DNA of 64,000 nucleotides from JAEMQF01 sp963791595 (GTDB taxonomy: Bacteria; Pseudomonadota; Gammaproteobacteria; Burkholderiales; Burkholderiaceae_C): NCBI GenBank assembly GCA_963791595.1, contig CAWBTF010000035.1:124001-188000 (forward strand), in the 5' to 3' direction. Under the pieces are notes generated by a model. That model saw nothing but the letters and a program-made list of their open reading frames with translations, was not told the DNA's origin and did not search any database. This document shows positions 39,843-48,755 of this stretch, piece after piece. Numbering within the stretch: the stretch's first letter is position 1; each line of letters opens with the position of its first letter. A program made the position numbers and the translations under genes.

Positions 39843-40840
39843 GCGCTTCGATCTCCTTTGGCGTCGGTCTTGGCATTTGCCTCGGCGACTCCCTTGGCAA
39901 CTTCCTGGGTCGCTCCGGTAGCCGCTTGATGATGGGCGACTGCGGGCGGCACCGTGTCGACCGGCATCTTCTTGCCGAGGAACACGGTGGCGATCACGGC
40001 GAGCGAGAACAGCACCGTGTCGAGTTCGAGCACCTCACCCAGCACCGGCACGGCGAACAGCAGCGCCAGAAACGGTTGAACCAGTTGCACCTGGCTCACC
40101 CGCACCGTGCCGCCGAGCGCCAGGCCGCGGTACCACGCAAAGAAGCCCAGCCACATCGAAAACAACGCCACGTAGCCCAGGCCCAACCACGCCGAGGCCC
40201 GTGCCGGCTGCGCCGGCCAGCTCAGCAGGGTGGCCGGCAGCGTGAGCGGCAGGCTGAGCACCAGCACCCAGCAGATCACGCGTTGCGCGCTCATCTGTGC
40301 GGCCAGGCGCGCGCCAGCCACGTAGCCGACTGACGCGCTGGCGACGGCGAGCAGCAGCAGCCCGTCGGCGGCGCTCAATGCGCCACGCCCCTTGTGCGCG
40401 GCAAATCCCAGCACCAGCGCACAGCCGAGCACGGCGCACACCCAAAAGCCGAGCGAAGGGCGCTGCCGAAAGTAGAGCGCGGCGGCGAGTGCCGTGCCGA
40501 GCGGGAGCACACCGGTCACGACCGCGGCGTGCATCGCGTCGACATCGCGCAGCGCCAGGCCGAGGAAGAGCGGAAAACCGACCACGGTTCCGGCCGCGCA
40601 CAGCGCCAGCGCGCCGGCTTGGCTGGCGCGCGGCCGTTCGGCGCGCAGCGCCAGCAGGACGACCAGGCTCAGCAGTCCAGCGAGCGCGGCACGGCCCGCC
40701 GTCACGAACAGCGGCGGCAGTTGCGGATCGATCGAGGCTCCGACCGCGAGGCGTGTCATCGGCAAGGTCATCGCGAAGATCACGACGCCGAGCAGCCCGA
40801 GCCACAGGCCCAAGGTTTCCTGGCGCGATGTCGTTGGCAT
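39839..40840 (-). CDS. EamA/DMT-family transporter
   Basis: A 333-residue membrane protein with about ten hydrophobic helices in two EamA repeats and a charged Ala/Lys-rich tail. Starts LGLWLGLLGVVIFAMTLPMTRLA. Members export amino acids or metabolites. First gene of the operon; probably exports the compound processed by the aminotransferase and PhzF proteins, which is inference. Confidence 0.9.
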   Translation of the reverse strand: MPTTSRQETLGLWLGLLGVVIFAMTLPMTRLAVGASIDPQLPPLFVTAGRAALAGLLSLVVLLALRAERPRASQAGALALCAAGTVVGFPLFLGLALRDVDAMHAAVVTGVLPLGTALAAALYFRQRPSLGFWVCAVLGCALVLGFAAHKGRGALSAADGLLLLAVASASVGYVAGARLAAQMSAQRVICWVLVLSLPLTLPATLLSWPAQPARASAWLGLGYVALFSMWLGFFAWYRGLALGGTVRVSQVQLVQPFLALLFAVPVLGEVLELDTVLFSLAVIATVFLGKKMPVDTVPPAVAHHQAATGATQEVAKGVAEANAKTDAKGDRSA

Positions 40841-40959
40841 GGATGAGTTGGCTTGTCGGGCGTTGCCGGTAGGGGGTCGATCCAGGCCAGTCTATGCCGC
40901 AAGACCAGCACACAGGCCATACACTTTGTGGCCCAATTGGACGATCTGTACTGCCAAAA
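40841..40959. promoter_or_regulatory. Divergent promoter region of the MocR regulator and its target operon
   Basis: 119 bases between divergent starts. The palindrome CCAATTGG (40933-40940) lies in a less GC-rich stretch just before the regulator gene and is a candidate operator. MocR proteins usually bind such divergent regions. No confident -35/-10 pairs were found. Confidence 0.4.
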
Positions 40960-42459
40960 ATGACCAGCACACCGCAAACGTCGCCCCCAGTCGCTGGCTC
41001 GGCGCTGCCCCCCGCCGCATTCGGCACTGCACAGGCAGCACAAGTGCTGTCGCACCGTGCCGACACGACGCTGATCGAGCAGCTGACGGCGCGGTTTGCC
41101 GAGCGCATTCGCCAGCGCCTGCTGGCCCCGGGCGCGCGCCTGCCTTCGGTGCGCGACTGCGCGCGCCGCCACGGCGTCAGCCCGTCGACCGTGGTCGCCG
41201 CCTATGACCAGTTGCAGGCGCATGGGCTGGTGGAGGCGCGCAGCCGGCGCGGCTTCTTCGTGCGCTCGGCGGCGCCGGATGCAGCGGCCGGCGAAGCGCG
41301 GCCGGCGGTGGCCGCGCGCATGCCGTTGCCGATCAACGCAACCTCGCTGATCCGCGGCATGTTCCAGTCCCCGCTGGGGCAGCCGATGCCAGGCCTCGGA
41401 ACGCTGCCGATCGACTGGCTCGACCTGCCCCTGCTCGCCAGCGCGCTGCGCAAAGTGATGCGCGGCACGGCGCTCGGCTCGTGCCTGCTCGAATATGGCG
41501 AGCCCTCTGGCGACGCACGGCTGCGGCGCGCACTCGCCACCCGTCTGGCCGACATCGGCGTGAACGCGACCGCGCAGCAAATCGTCACCACGCTCGGCGC
41601 AACCCACGGCCTGGACGTGGTGACGCGCACCCTGCTCAAGCCGGGCGACAGCGTGCTCGTCGACGAGCCCGGCTGGTCGATCGAGTACGCCCGTCTCGCG
41701 GCGATGGGCATGCGCATCCTGCCGGTGCCGCGCGGCGAAGATGGCCCGGACCTGGTCACGATGCAGCGCCTCATCGACGCCCAACCCACCGGGCAGCAGC
41801 CTCGCCTGTACGTCACGGTGTCGGTGCTGCACAACCCGACCGGTGCGTCGCTGTCTCTGCAAACAGCGCATCGCGTCTTGCAGCTCGCACAGAAGAATCA
41901 CTTGCACATCGTTGAAGACGACAGCTACGCCTACCTCGCCGCGCCGCACCTGCCGCGGCTGGCCGCGCTCGATGCGCTGGAGCGCACGGTCTACATCGGC
42001 GGCTTCTCGAAGATTCTGACGCCGGGTTGGCGCGTCGGCTTCATCGCCGCGCCGCCCGAGCTGGTGGAGCGTTTCATTGACACCAAGCTGCTCGGCACGC
42101 TCACGACACCGGCGCTCACCGAATCGGCGCTCGCGGTCTGTCTCGAGCAGGGGCTGCTGCGGCGCCACGCCGAACGCATCAACGCCAAGCTCGACGCCGC
42201 GCGGGCGCGCACCGTGAAACTCGCGTTGGCCCATGGTTGCCGCTTCGCTTCGCCGCCGCGCGGCTTGTTCGGCTGGGTCGACACCGGCGTGGACACCGAA
42301 CGCCTGGCACATGTGATGCTCGACGCAGGCTGGCTGCTCGCGCCGGGAGCGCTGTTCCATGCGACGCATCGTGCGACGACGCTGATGCGCATCAACTTCG
42401 CGAGTACCCAAGACCAGCACTTCTGGCGCGACTTCGCGCGGGCTCGTAACAATATGTAG
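40960..42459 (+). CDS. MocR/PdxR-type transcriptional regulator (GntR HTH plus aminotransferase domain)
   Basis: A 499-residue fusion. Residues 35-105 form a GntR winged helix (LAPGARLPSVRDCARRHGVS, then AYDQLQAHGLVEAR). The rest is a fold-type I aminotransferase-like domain with TLGATHGLDVV, NPTGASLSLQ, EDDSYAYL and the PLP-binding Lys in GGFSKILTPGWRVGF. MocR regulators sense PLP-linked amino compounds. Divergence from the DMT-aminotransferase-PhzF operon makes that operon the likely target. Confidence 0.93.
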   Translation: MTSTPQTSPPVAGSALPPAAFGTAQAAQVLSHRADTTLIEQLTARFAERIRQRLLAPGARLPSVRDCARRHGVSPSTVVAAYDQLQAHGLVEARSRRGFFVRSAAPDAAAGEARPAVAARMPLPINATSLIRGMFQSPLGQPMPGLGTLPIDWLDLPLLASALRKVMRGTALGSCLLEYGEPSGDARLRRALATRLADIGVNATAQQIVTTLGATHGLDVVTRTLLKPGDSVLVDEPGWSIEYARLAAMGMRILPVPRGEDGPDLVTMQRLIDAQPTGQQPRLYVTVSVLHNPTGASLSLQTAHRVLQLAQKNHLHIVEDDSYAYLAAPHLPRLAALDALERTVYIGGFSKILTPGWRVGFIAAPPELVERFIDTKLLGTLTTPALTESALAVCLEQGLLRRHAERINAKLDAARARTVKLALAHGCRFASPPRGLFGWVDTGVDTERLAHVMLDAGWLLAPGALFHATHRATTLMRINFASTQDQHFWRDFARARNNM

Positions 42460-42503
42460 ACATTGCCCGGAAGGGCCGCGGCCGCGAGTCAAAATGGCAT
42501 GCC

Positions 42504-43259
42504 ATGCCGCCGCAATCATTCGAATCGACGCTGCCGTACGAAGACCGCTCCCAGGCGCGGCCGATGCGCGGCGCGGCGCACCCGGCCACACTGTCGATCG
42601 AGTTTCACGACACCGATCCCGACGAGTCGACGCTGAGCCCATCGCTGCGTGCCGACCTGAGCCGCTTCGACGACGAGGAAAACGGCGCCGACCTGCTGGG
42701 CGTGCTGGCCGCCTGCCTGCGCCACGGCAAACGCGTGACGATTCACTTGCAGTGCGGTCGTCACGCGTTGCCGCTCACCGTGTTTCCACAAGAGCAGCTG
42801 ATTCACTGCTCGATGTCGATGATCGAACAGATGGCGCAGCACATGGCAGAGTTGAGCGTGCTGCATGTCGAAGCGGCGTGGATTGCGCCACCGGGAAGAC
42901 CCGATCTCAACCCAGCGGGCGTGAACCCGATGCTGCACCCACTCGCCCCGTTTGCATGGGAGCTGGCGATGCGCGGTGCACGGCGCGAGCTGTTGCCCGA
43001 GATCGGCGGATCGGCCGCCTACCGCGTCGCACCCGGCACCGACTTTTCGCGCCTGCCGGTGCGCGGCCCGCTGCTTGCGAGCCTGACGCGGCTGCGCCAC
43101 CAGGCGGCGAACCTGCGCGAGCTCTCCACCTGGCCGGGCTTGGACAGCGGGCGCGCGAAGCGGCTGCTGAATGCGTTGTACCTGCAGGCCGGTTTGATCG
43201 TTAGCCGGGCCCACCCCGAGGCGGCGAGCGACAGTTGGTTCGGCGCGCTCGGGCGCTGA
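42504..43259 (+). CDS. Conserved hypothetical protein
   Basis: A 251-residue soluble protein with no signal or membrane helices and no family I recognise. It has an acidic N-terminal half, a central LLGVLAACLRHGKRVTIHLQCGRHALPLTVFP region (written here in part) that looks like alternating strand and helix, and a C-terminal helical part ending SDSWFGALGR. Codon use matches its neighbours. It lies 44 bp after the MocR gene and is convergent with the ABC-F gene. Confidence 0.7.
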   Translation: MPPQSFESTLPYEDRSQARPMRGAAHPATLSIEFHDTDPDESTLSPSLRADLSRFDDEENGADLLGVLAACLRHGKRVTIHLQCGRHALPLTVFPQEQLIHCSMSMIEQMAQHMAELSVLHVEAAWIAPPGRPDLNPAGVNPMLHPLAPFAWELAMRGARRELLPEIGGSAAYRVAPGTDFSRLPVRGPLLASLTRLRHQAANLRELSTWPGLDSGRAKRLLNALYLQAGLIVSRAHPEAASDSWFGALGR

Positions 43260-43329
43260 ACGGGCCCGACTCGGCACCAGCCCGTCGCCGCCGCAGGCTG
43301 ACCCGCAGCCGGCCGTTCGCTGAACTCGA

Positions 43330-45256
43330 TCAGCCGCGCTGGCCCAGCGCCTCCCAACGTTCCAGCGCCAAGGTCAACTCGGCATCGATCTGCGCGTAGC
43401 GGGTCTGCGCCGCCACGGCGCGGTCGGTCTGGGTGCGATAGATGTCGGCGTCGGCGAGCAGCACGCCCAGCTCCTTCTGTTCGTTCTCCAGGCGTTCGAT
43501 TCGCTGCGGCAATTCGTCGAGTTCGCGCTGTTCCTTGAAACTCAGCTTGCGCGGTTTGGCCGCTGCCGAGAGCTTGGACGCGGCGGGCCCACGCGCGGCC
43601 ACTGGGACGGGTGGCGTTGCACTGCGCGCTTGGGCGTCGCGCAGCGCGAGGCCGCGCGCTCGCTGCTGCTCCCAGTCTCGATAGCCGCCTTCGTACTCGC
43701 GCCACAAGCCCGGCGCTTCATCGCCGGCCCAGGCGATGGTGCTGGTGACGACGTTGTCGAGAAAGCGCCGGTCGTGGCTCACCAGGAACACGGTGCCGGC
43801 GTAGGTTTGCAGCAGCTCTTCGAGCAATTCGAGCGTGTCGATGTCCAGGTCGTTCGTCGGCTCGTCGAGCACGAGCACGTTCGCGGGCAATGCGAACAGG
43901 CGCGCGAGCAAGACGCGGTTGCGTTCACCGCCGCTGAGGGTCCGTACCGGCGAATTGGCGCGTTCCGGCGAGAACAGGAAGTCGCTCAAATAGCCCATCA
44001 CATGGCGCCGCGCGCCGTTGATCTCGACCCACTCGCTGCCCGGGCTGATGGTGTCGGCCAGCGTCGCGTTCAAGTCGAGGCGGCTGCGCAGCTGGTCGAA
44101 GTAGGCCACTTCCAGGCGCGTTCCGAGACGCACCTTGCCGGAGAGCGGCGCGAGCTCGCCGAGGATCAATTTCAGCAGCGTCGTCTTGCCGCAGCCGTTC
44201 GGGCCGATCAGGCCGACCTTGTCGCCGCGCAGGATCGTCGCGCTGAACTGCTTGACGAGCAGCGGCCCGCCGAAGCCGATGCTCACGTCGCGCAGTTCGG
44301 CGACGATTTTCCCGCTCGGCACGCCTGAGTCGACTTCGAGCCGCACCTGGCCGAGCGACTCGCGCCGCGCGATCCGCTGTGCGCGCAGTGCCTGCAGGCG
44401 CTGCACGCGACCGACGCTGCGCGTGCGCCGCGCCTCGACCCCCTTGCGCACCCACACCTCTTCCTGCGCGAGCAGCTTGTCGGCGCGCGCGCTGGCGAGC
44501 AGCTCCGAGGCGATCTGCTCTTCCTTGACGCGCTCGTAGGAGCTGAAGTTGCCGGGGTAGCTGCGCAGCGTGCCACGGTCGAGCTCGACGATGCGCGTGA
44601 CGACGTTGTCGAGAAAGTCGCGGTCGTGCGTCACCAGCATCACGGCGCCGCGAAAGTCTCGCAGCAACGCCTCGAGCCAGGCGATCGAGTCGAGGTCGAG
44701 GTGGTTCGTCGGCTCGTCGAGTAGCAGCACGTCGGGCACGGCGACGAGCGCCTGCGCGAGGGCGACGCGCTTTTTCATGCCGCCGCTGAGTTCATCGACG
44801 CGGCGCGCGCCGTCCAGATGCAGATGGGTCAGCGTGGTCTGCACGCGCTGCTCCCAATTCCACGCGTCGAGCGCTTCGATGCGCGTGTGCAGCGCGTCGA
44901 AAGTGGCGTCATGCGCCGCACCATGCGCGGCGTCGCCGGCCGCATGTTCTTCATAGGCGGCGCGCACCGCCTTGGCCTCGGCGACGCCCTCGCTCACCGC
45001 GTCGAACACGGTTGCGTGGGTCTCGAACAGCGGCTCTTGAGCCACGTAGCGAATGCGCAGACCCTTGGGTCAATTGCAGCAGGCCGTCGTCGAGCCGCTC
45101 CAGCCCGGCAACGATTTTCAGCAGCGACGACTTGCCTGCACCGTTGCGGCCGATGAGGCCGAGGCGTTCACCGAGTTCGAGCGAAAACGCCGCGCTGTCG
45201 AGCAGCGCGACATGCCCGAAAGCGAGGCGCGCGTTGGAAAGTGAGAGAACAGCCAT
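43330..45256 (-). pseudogene. uup: ABC-F ATPase, Uup-like, with a 1-base frameshift
   Basis: Duplicated ABC ATPase without membrane domain. Walker A motifs are GRNGAGKSS and GPNGCGKTT; signatures are LSGGMKKRVALAQALV and LSGGERNRVLLARLF; both have DEPTNHLD/DEPTNDLD. The C-terminal coiled coil (ELDELPQRIERLENEQKELG) is typical of Uup, which binds branched DNA and ribosomes. The first 66 residues (MAVLSLSNARLAFGHVALL to LLQLTQG) are in one frame and the rest (VAQEPLFETHATVF) in another. The slip is one extra G in a GGG at 45062-45070. Total length 1927 is one over a multiple of three; repaired length 641. Probably a sequence error. Confidence 0.9.
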
Positions 45257-45325
45257 GGCCCGATTGTCTCGTGCCCACGGTATTGCCCCCGTTCTCTCGC
45301 GCCGATCGTCGCGTCGGCATCGCGT

Positions 45326-46279
45326 TCACGTCATCGACTGAACCGCGCGTTCCAGGGCTTCGACGAACATCGTGGCAACGTCAAAGCCCGACTGTTGCGC
45401 AATTTCCTGAAACCCCGTGGGACTCGTGACGTTGATTTCGGTGACGCAATCGCCGATCACGTCCAGCCCCACCAGCAGCAGGCCGCGCGCGGCCAGCACC
45501 GGGCCCAGTCGCTCGGCAATTTCGCGGTCACGCACTGAGAGCGGCTGCGCCACGCCTTTGCCGCCCACCGCGAGGTTGCCGCGAATCTCGGTGCCCTGCG
45601 GAATTCGCGCCAGCGCAAACGGCACCGGCACGCCGCCAATCAGCAGCACGCGCTTGTCGCCCTGTTTGATGGCCGTGAGGTAACGCTGCACCATCACGGT
45701 GGTCGCGCCGCCGCGGTTCAGCGTCTCGACGATGCTGCCCAGGTTCAGCCCATCGGGCCCGACCCGAAAGATGCCCATGCCGCCCATGCCGTCGAGCGGC
45801 TTGAGGATGATGTCGCTGTGCTCGGCGTGAAAGGATTTGATCTCGGCCTCGTCGCGCGTCACCAGCGTCGGCGCGATCACGTCGGGAAACTCCATGATCG
45901 CGAGCTTCTCGGGGTGATCGCGCAGCGCCGACGGCCGGTTGAAGACCCGCGCGCCTTCGCGCTCGGCTTGCTGCAACAGGTGCGTCGCGTAGAAGTATTC
46001 GCTGTCGAACGGCGGGTCCTTGCGCATCACCACGGCGTCCATCTCGGCCAGCGCGAGCGTCGCGCGGCGGTGTTGCGTGAACCAGTCTTTCGCATCGCCC
46101 GTCAGGGCGATCTCGCGCAGCGGCGCGCTCACCTTGCCGCCGCGCCGCCACGACAGATCGCGCGGCTCGCAGGCGAACAGTGCATGGCCGCGCGCGGCGG
46201 CGACACGCAGCATCGCGAAGGTGGAATCCTTGTAGGTCTTGAAGCCTTCCAGCGGGTCGGCGACGAACAGCAGCTTCAT
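45326..46279 (-). CDS. gshB: Glutathione synthetase
   Basis: ATP-grasp enzyme joining glycine to gamma-glutamylcysteine. A 317-residue protein with MKLLFVADPLEGFKTYKDST, VMRKDPPFDSEYFYAT, the ATP-grasp LKPLDGMGGMGIFRV and NVTSPTGFQEI. Its start overlaps the transporter gene by four bases. gshA lies 4.5 kb away in the same direction. Confidence 0.97.
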   Translation of the reverse strand: MKLLFVADPLEGFKTYKDSTFAMLRVAAARGHALFACEPRDLSWRRGGKVSAPLREIALTGDAKDWFTQHRRATLALAEMDAVVMRKDPPFDSEYFYATHLLQQAEREGARVFNRPSALRDHPEKLAIMEFPDVIAPTLVTRDEAEIKSFHAEHSDIILKPLDGMGGMGIFRVGPDGLNLGSIVETLNRGGATTVMVQRYLTAIKQGDKRVLLIGGVPVPFALARIPQGTEIRGNLAVGGKGVAQPLSVRDREIAERLGPVLAARGLLLVGLDVIGDCVTEINVTSPTGFQEIAQQSGFDVATMFVEALERAVQSMT

Positions 46280-47484
46280 GGTTTCACGGGGTTCGGCTTG
46301 ACGCGGGGCCGCCACTGTTGCACAAAAAGCGTCAGCGCGCCGGCCAGCACGCCCCACAGCGCCGAGCCGATGCCGGCGATCTGCAAGCCGCTCAGCGTGA
46401 CCAGGAACGTGATCAGCGCGGCTTCGCGGTGCGCCTCGTCTTTCACCGCCGCCGCCAAGCCACCGCCGATGCTGCCCAGCAGCGCCAGGCCAGCCACCGC
46501 GAGAATGAGTTCGCGCGGCAGCGCCTCCAGGACACCGGCCACCGCCGCACCGAACAACGCGACGGCGCAGTAGATCGCGCCGCACACGGCGGCGGCCATG
46601 TAGCGGCGCTGGGGGTCCGCGTGCGCTTCGCGGCCCATGCAGATCGCCGCGGTGATCGCCGCGAGGTTCAGCGCGAATGCGCCGAAGGGCGCGAGCAGCA
46701 GCGTCGTCACGCCGGTGAGCGTGATGATCCTGGAGATCGGCATCGCATAGCCCGCGGCGCGAATCGCCGCAACGCCCGGCAGGTTTTGCGACGCCATCGT
46801 GACGATGAACAGCGGCAGCGCCAGGTTCACCGCCGCGCGCCAGGTGAACTCGGGCGCGGTGAACACTGGCAGCGTCAGGCTCGCGTCCAGCAGCGGGACG
46901 ACCATCCGGCTTTCCGCGAGAGACCACAGCATACCCACTGCCAGCACGACGGGAATGGCGTAACGCGGCCAGGCCCGTCGACCGACGAGGTAGGCGAGCA
47001 GCATCGCCAGCACCAGGCCAAGTGCCGATTGGGCGGCGAGGAAGGCGTCAATCGCGAAGCGCGCCAACACGCCCGCGAGCAGCGCGCTCGCCAACGCCAT
47101 CGGAATCCTGTCCATGATGCGTTCGAACCAGCCGGTTACGCCGCACAGTGTGATCAACAGCGCGCACAACATGAACGCGCCGGTGGCCTCCGCCATGCCG
47201 AACCCGCCGCCAGAGCCGGTGGTGGCGGCGGTGGCGAGTACGGCGGCGCCGGGCGTGCTCCACGCCACCATGACAGGCTGGCGCAGCCACAGCGACGGCA
47301 GCAACGAGCCCAGCCCCATGCCCAGGCCCAGTGCCCACATCCAGGAACCGAGCTGGGCGGGAGTGGCGCCAAATCCGTTGGCGGCCTGGAACACGATCGC
47401 CACCGAACTCGTGAAACCCACCAGCACCGCGACGAATCCGGCACTCGCTGCGGACAGGGAGAAGTCGCTGGCCCAGGATTTCAT
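46276..47484 (-). CDS. benE: BenE-family benzoate/H+ symporter
   Basis: A 402-residue membrane protein with about 12 hydrophobic helices. FVAVLVGFTSSVAIVFQAA, LPLFIVTMASQNLPGVAA and LLAPFGAFALNLAAITAAI are typical of BenE. Substrate unproven; no benzoate catabolic genes are nearby. Coupled to gshB by ATGA, which is unexpected for function. The start is chosen at 47484 (MKSWASDFSLS). Confidence 0.9.
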   Translation of the reverse strand: MKSWASDFSLSAASAGFVAVLVGFTSSVAIVFQAANGFGATPAQLGSWMWALGLGMGLGSLLPSLWLRQPVMVAWSTPGAAVLATAATTGSGGGFGMAEATGAFMLCALLITLCGVTGWFERIMDRIPMALASALLAGVLARFAIDAFLAAQSALGLVLAMLLAYLVGRRAWPRYAIPVVLAVGMLWSLAESRMVVPLLDASLTLPVFTAPEFTWRAAVNLALPLFIVTMASQNLPGVAAIRAAGYAMPISRIITLTGVTTLLLAPFGAFALNLAAITAAICMGREAHADPQRRYMAAAVCGAIYCAVALFGAAVAGVLEALPRELILAVAGLALLGSIGGGLAAAVKDEAHREAALITFLVTLSGLQIAGIGSALWGVLAGALTLFVQQWRPRVKPNPVKP

Positions 47485-47629
47485 GGTCGCCTGAGCATAA
47501 CGGTGCGGCCGCCGCGATCCCGGCACCTGGGACGCATTCGACACTTTCGGCGCTTTCGCACGCCCTCATTCGCTACATCGGGAGTGCGCCACGCCGATAT
47601 CGCAGAGTCCCCCTACCGCCTGCCGCCCC

Positions 47630-48487
47630 ATGTGCCGTTTCATCGCCTACCTCGGAACACCCATCTTTCTCGAAGAACTGGTGTGCAAGCCACGCCACTC
47701 GCTGCTGCACCAATCACTGCGCGCCGAAGAATCGAAAACCGCGACCCAGGGCGACGGCTTCGGGCTGGGCTGGTACGGCGAGCGACCCGAGCCCGCGGTG
47801 TACCGCGAAATCCTGCCGGCATGGTCTGACGAAAACCTGCTCAACCTGTGCACCACGCTGCGTTCCGGCGCTTTCTTCGCGCATGTGCGCGCCGCCACGG
47901 GAACCGCAATCTCGCGCCAGAACTGTCACCCGTTTCGCCATGGCCGCTACCTGTTCATGCACAACGGCCAGGTCGGCGGCTACCACCAGATTCGCCGCTC
48001 TCTCGAAGCGCAGCTGCCCGACGCCCTCTACGCGCGGCGTTTGGGCGCGACCGATTCCGAGCTGATGTTTCTGTTGGCGCTGGCCGGCATCGAGCGCGGC
48101 GAAGAGCCCGGCGCGGCGGTCGTGAACGTGTTCGAGCGCACGGTGCAACGCATGCGCGAGGCCGGCATTGAGCAGCCGCTGCGCTTCTGTGCCGCGTTGA
48201 CCGACGGCCAGACCTTGCACGCGTTTCGCCTGGCCAGCGACGCCGAGCCGCCGACGCTGTACCTGCGCCGGGGCATCCGCGGCGACGTGGTCGCCTCCGA
48301 GCCGCTGGGCGATGGGGGCGACGAGTGGCAGGCCTTGGCTCCCGGCGCGGTGGTGCGTCTGTCGCGCGCTGCCTATCGCATCAAGCACGTTCTGCCGATG
48401 CAAGGTGCTGCGCCGGCCGTGACACCTGTTGCCACACCCACCGTCGCGACAGTCGCGGCACCCGCCGCGACGCCCGAGATGGCCTAG
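47630..48487 (+). CDS. Class II glutamine amidotransferase, YafJ/EgtC type
   Basis: A 285-residue protein with the N-terminal nucleophile Cys2 (MCRFIAYLG), GFGLGWYG, AHVRAAT, NCHPFRHGRYLFMHNGQVG and GATDSELMF, as in the Gn-AT type II domain. E. coli YafJ and mycobacterial EgtC (an amidohydrolase of ergothioneine synthesis) are relatives. The last 25 residues are a low-complexity Ala/Thr/Pro/Val tail. Closeness to gshA and gshB may hint at gamma-glutamyl compounds. Its stop codon is the first three bases of an inverted-repeat arm. Confidence 0.92.
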   Translation: MCRFIAYLGTPIFLEELVCKPRHSLLHQSLRAEESKTATQGDGFGLGWYGERPEPAVYREILPAWSDENLLNLCTTLRSGAFFAHVRAATGTAISRQNCHPFRHGRYLFMHNGQVGGYHQIRRSLEAQLPDALYARRLGATDSELMFLLALAGIERGEEPGAAVVNVFERTVQRMREAGIEQPLRFCAALTDGQTLHAFRLASDAEPPTLYLRRGIRGDVVASEPLGDGGDEWQALAPGAVVRLSRAAYRIKHVLPMQGAAPAVTPVATPTVATVAAPAATPEMA

Positions 48488-48755
48488 GAGCCTGGGCGGC
48501 AGAAGGCGGGGCCTGCGCCAGGGAGAGTTGCCGGGCCAGTCTAGGCGCCGGCGAGGCGTGTGGCGGGCCCCCACAACGAGCCGGCAACGACGAATGGCCC
48601 GGAAAATCTCCCCGGCCCGCAGGGTTGGGCCTGAAAAGGGGCGCATGCGTCGTTGCAAATGCTCGCCGTGCCACCGGCACGGCTGCGCTTTGCGTCTAGC
48701 CTGCGCCCCTTTTCAGGCCCAACGCGGGCCCCGCCTTCTGCCGCCCAGGCTCCTA
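48485..48755. repeat. Nested long inverted repeats spanning the stops of convergent genes
   Basis: Outer arms of 29 bp are perfectly complementary: 48485-48513 (begins TAGGAGCCTGGGCGGCAG) and 48727-48755. Inner arms of 22 bp are also perfect: 48624-48645 and 48702-48723 (TGAAAAGGGGCGCA core). On the right the two arms are nearly contiguous. On the left they are split by about 110 bp, itself an imperfect hairpin (48522-48538 with a partner near 48592-48610). A central hairpin GCCGTGCC-ACC-GGCACGGC is at 48665-48683. The first bases of the left arm are the TAG stop of the amidotransferase gene; the last bases of the right arm are the kup stop. No coding potential is supported inside. Confidence 0.92.

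Noticed and set aside
42504..43259. Possible recent acquisition of the hypothetical gene next to the MocR regulator
   Set aside because: Codon use and GC look like those of its neighbours and there are no flanking repeats.
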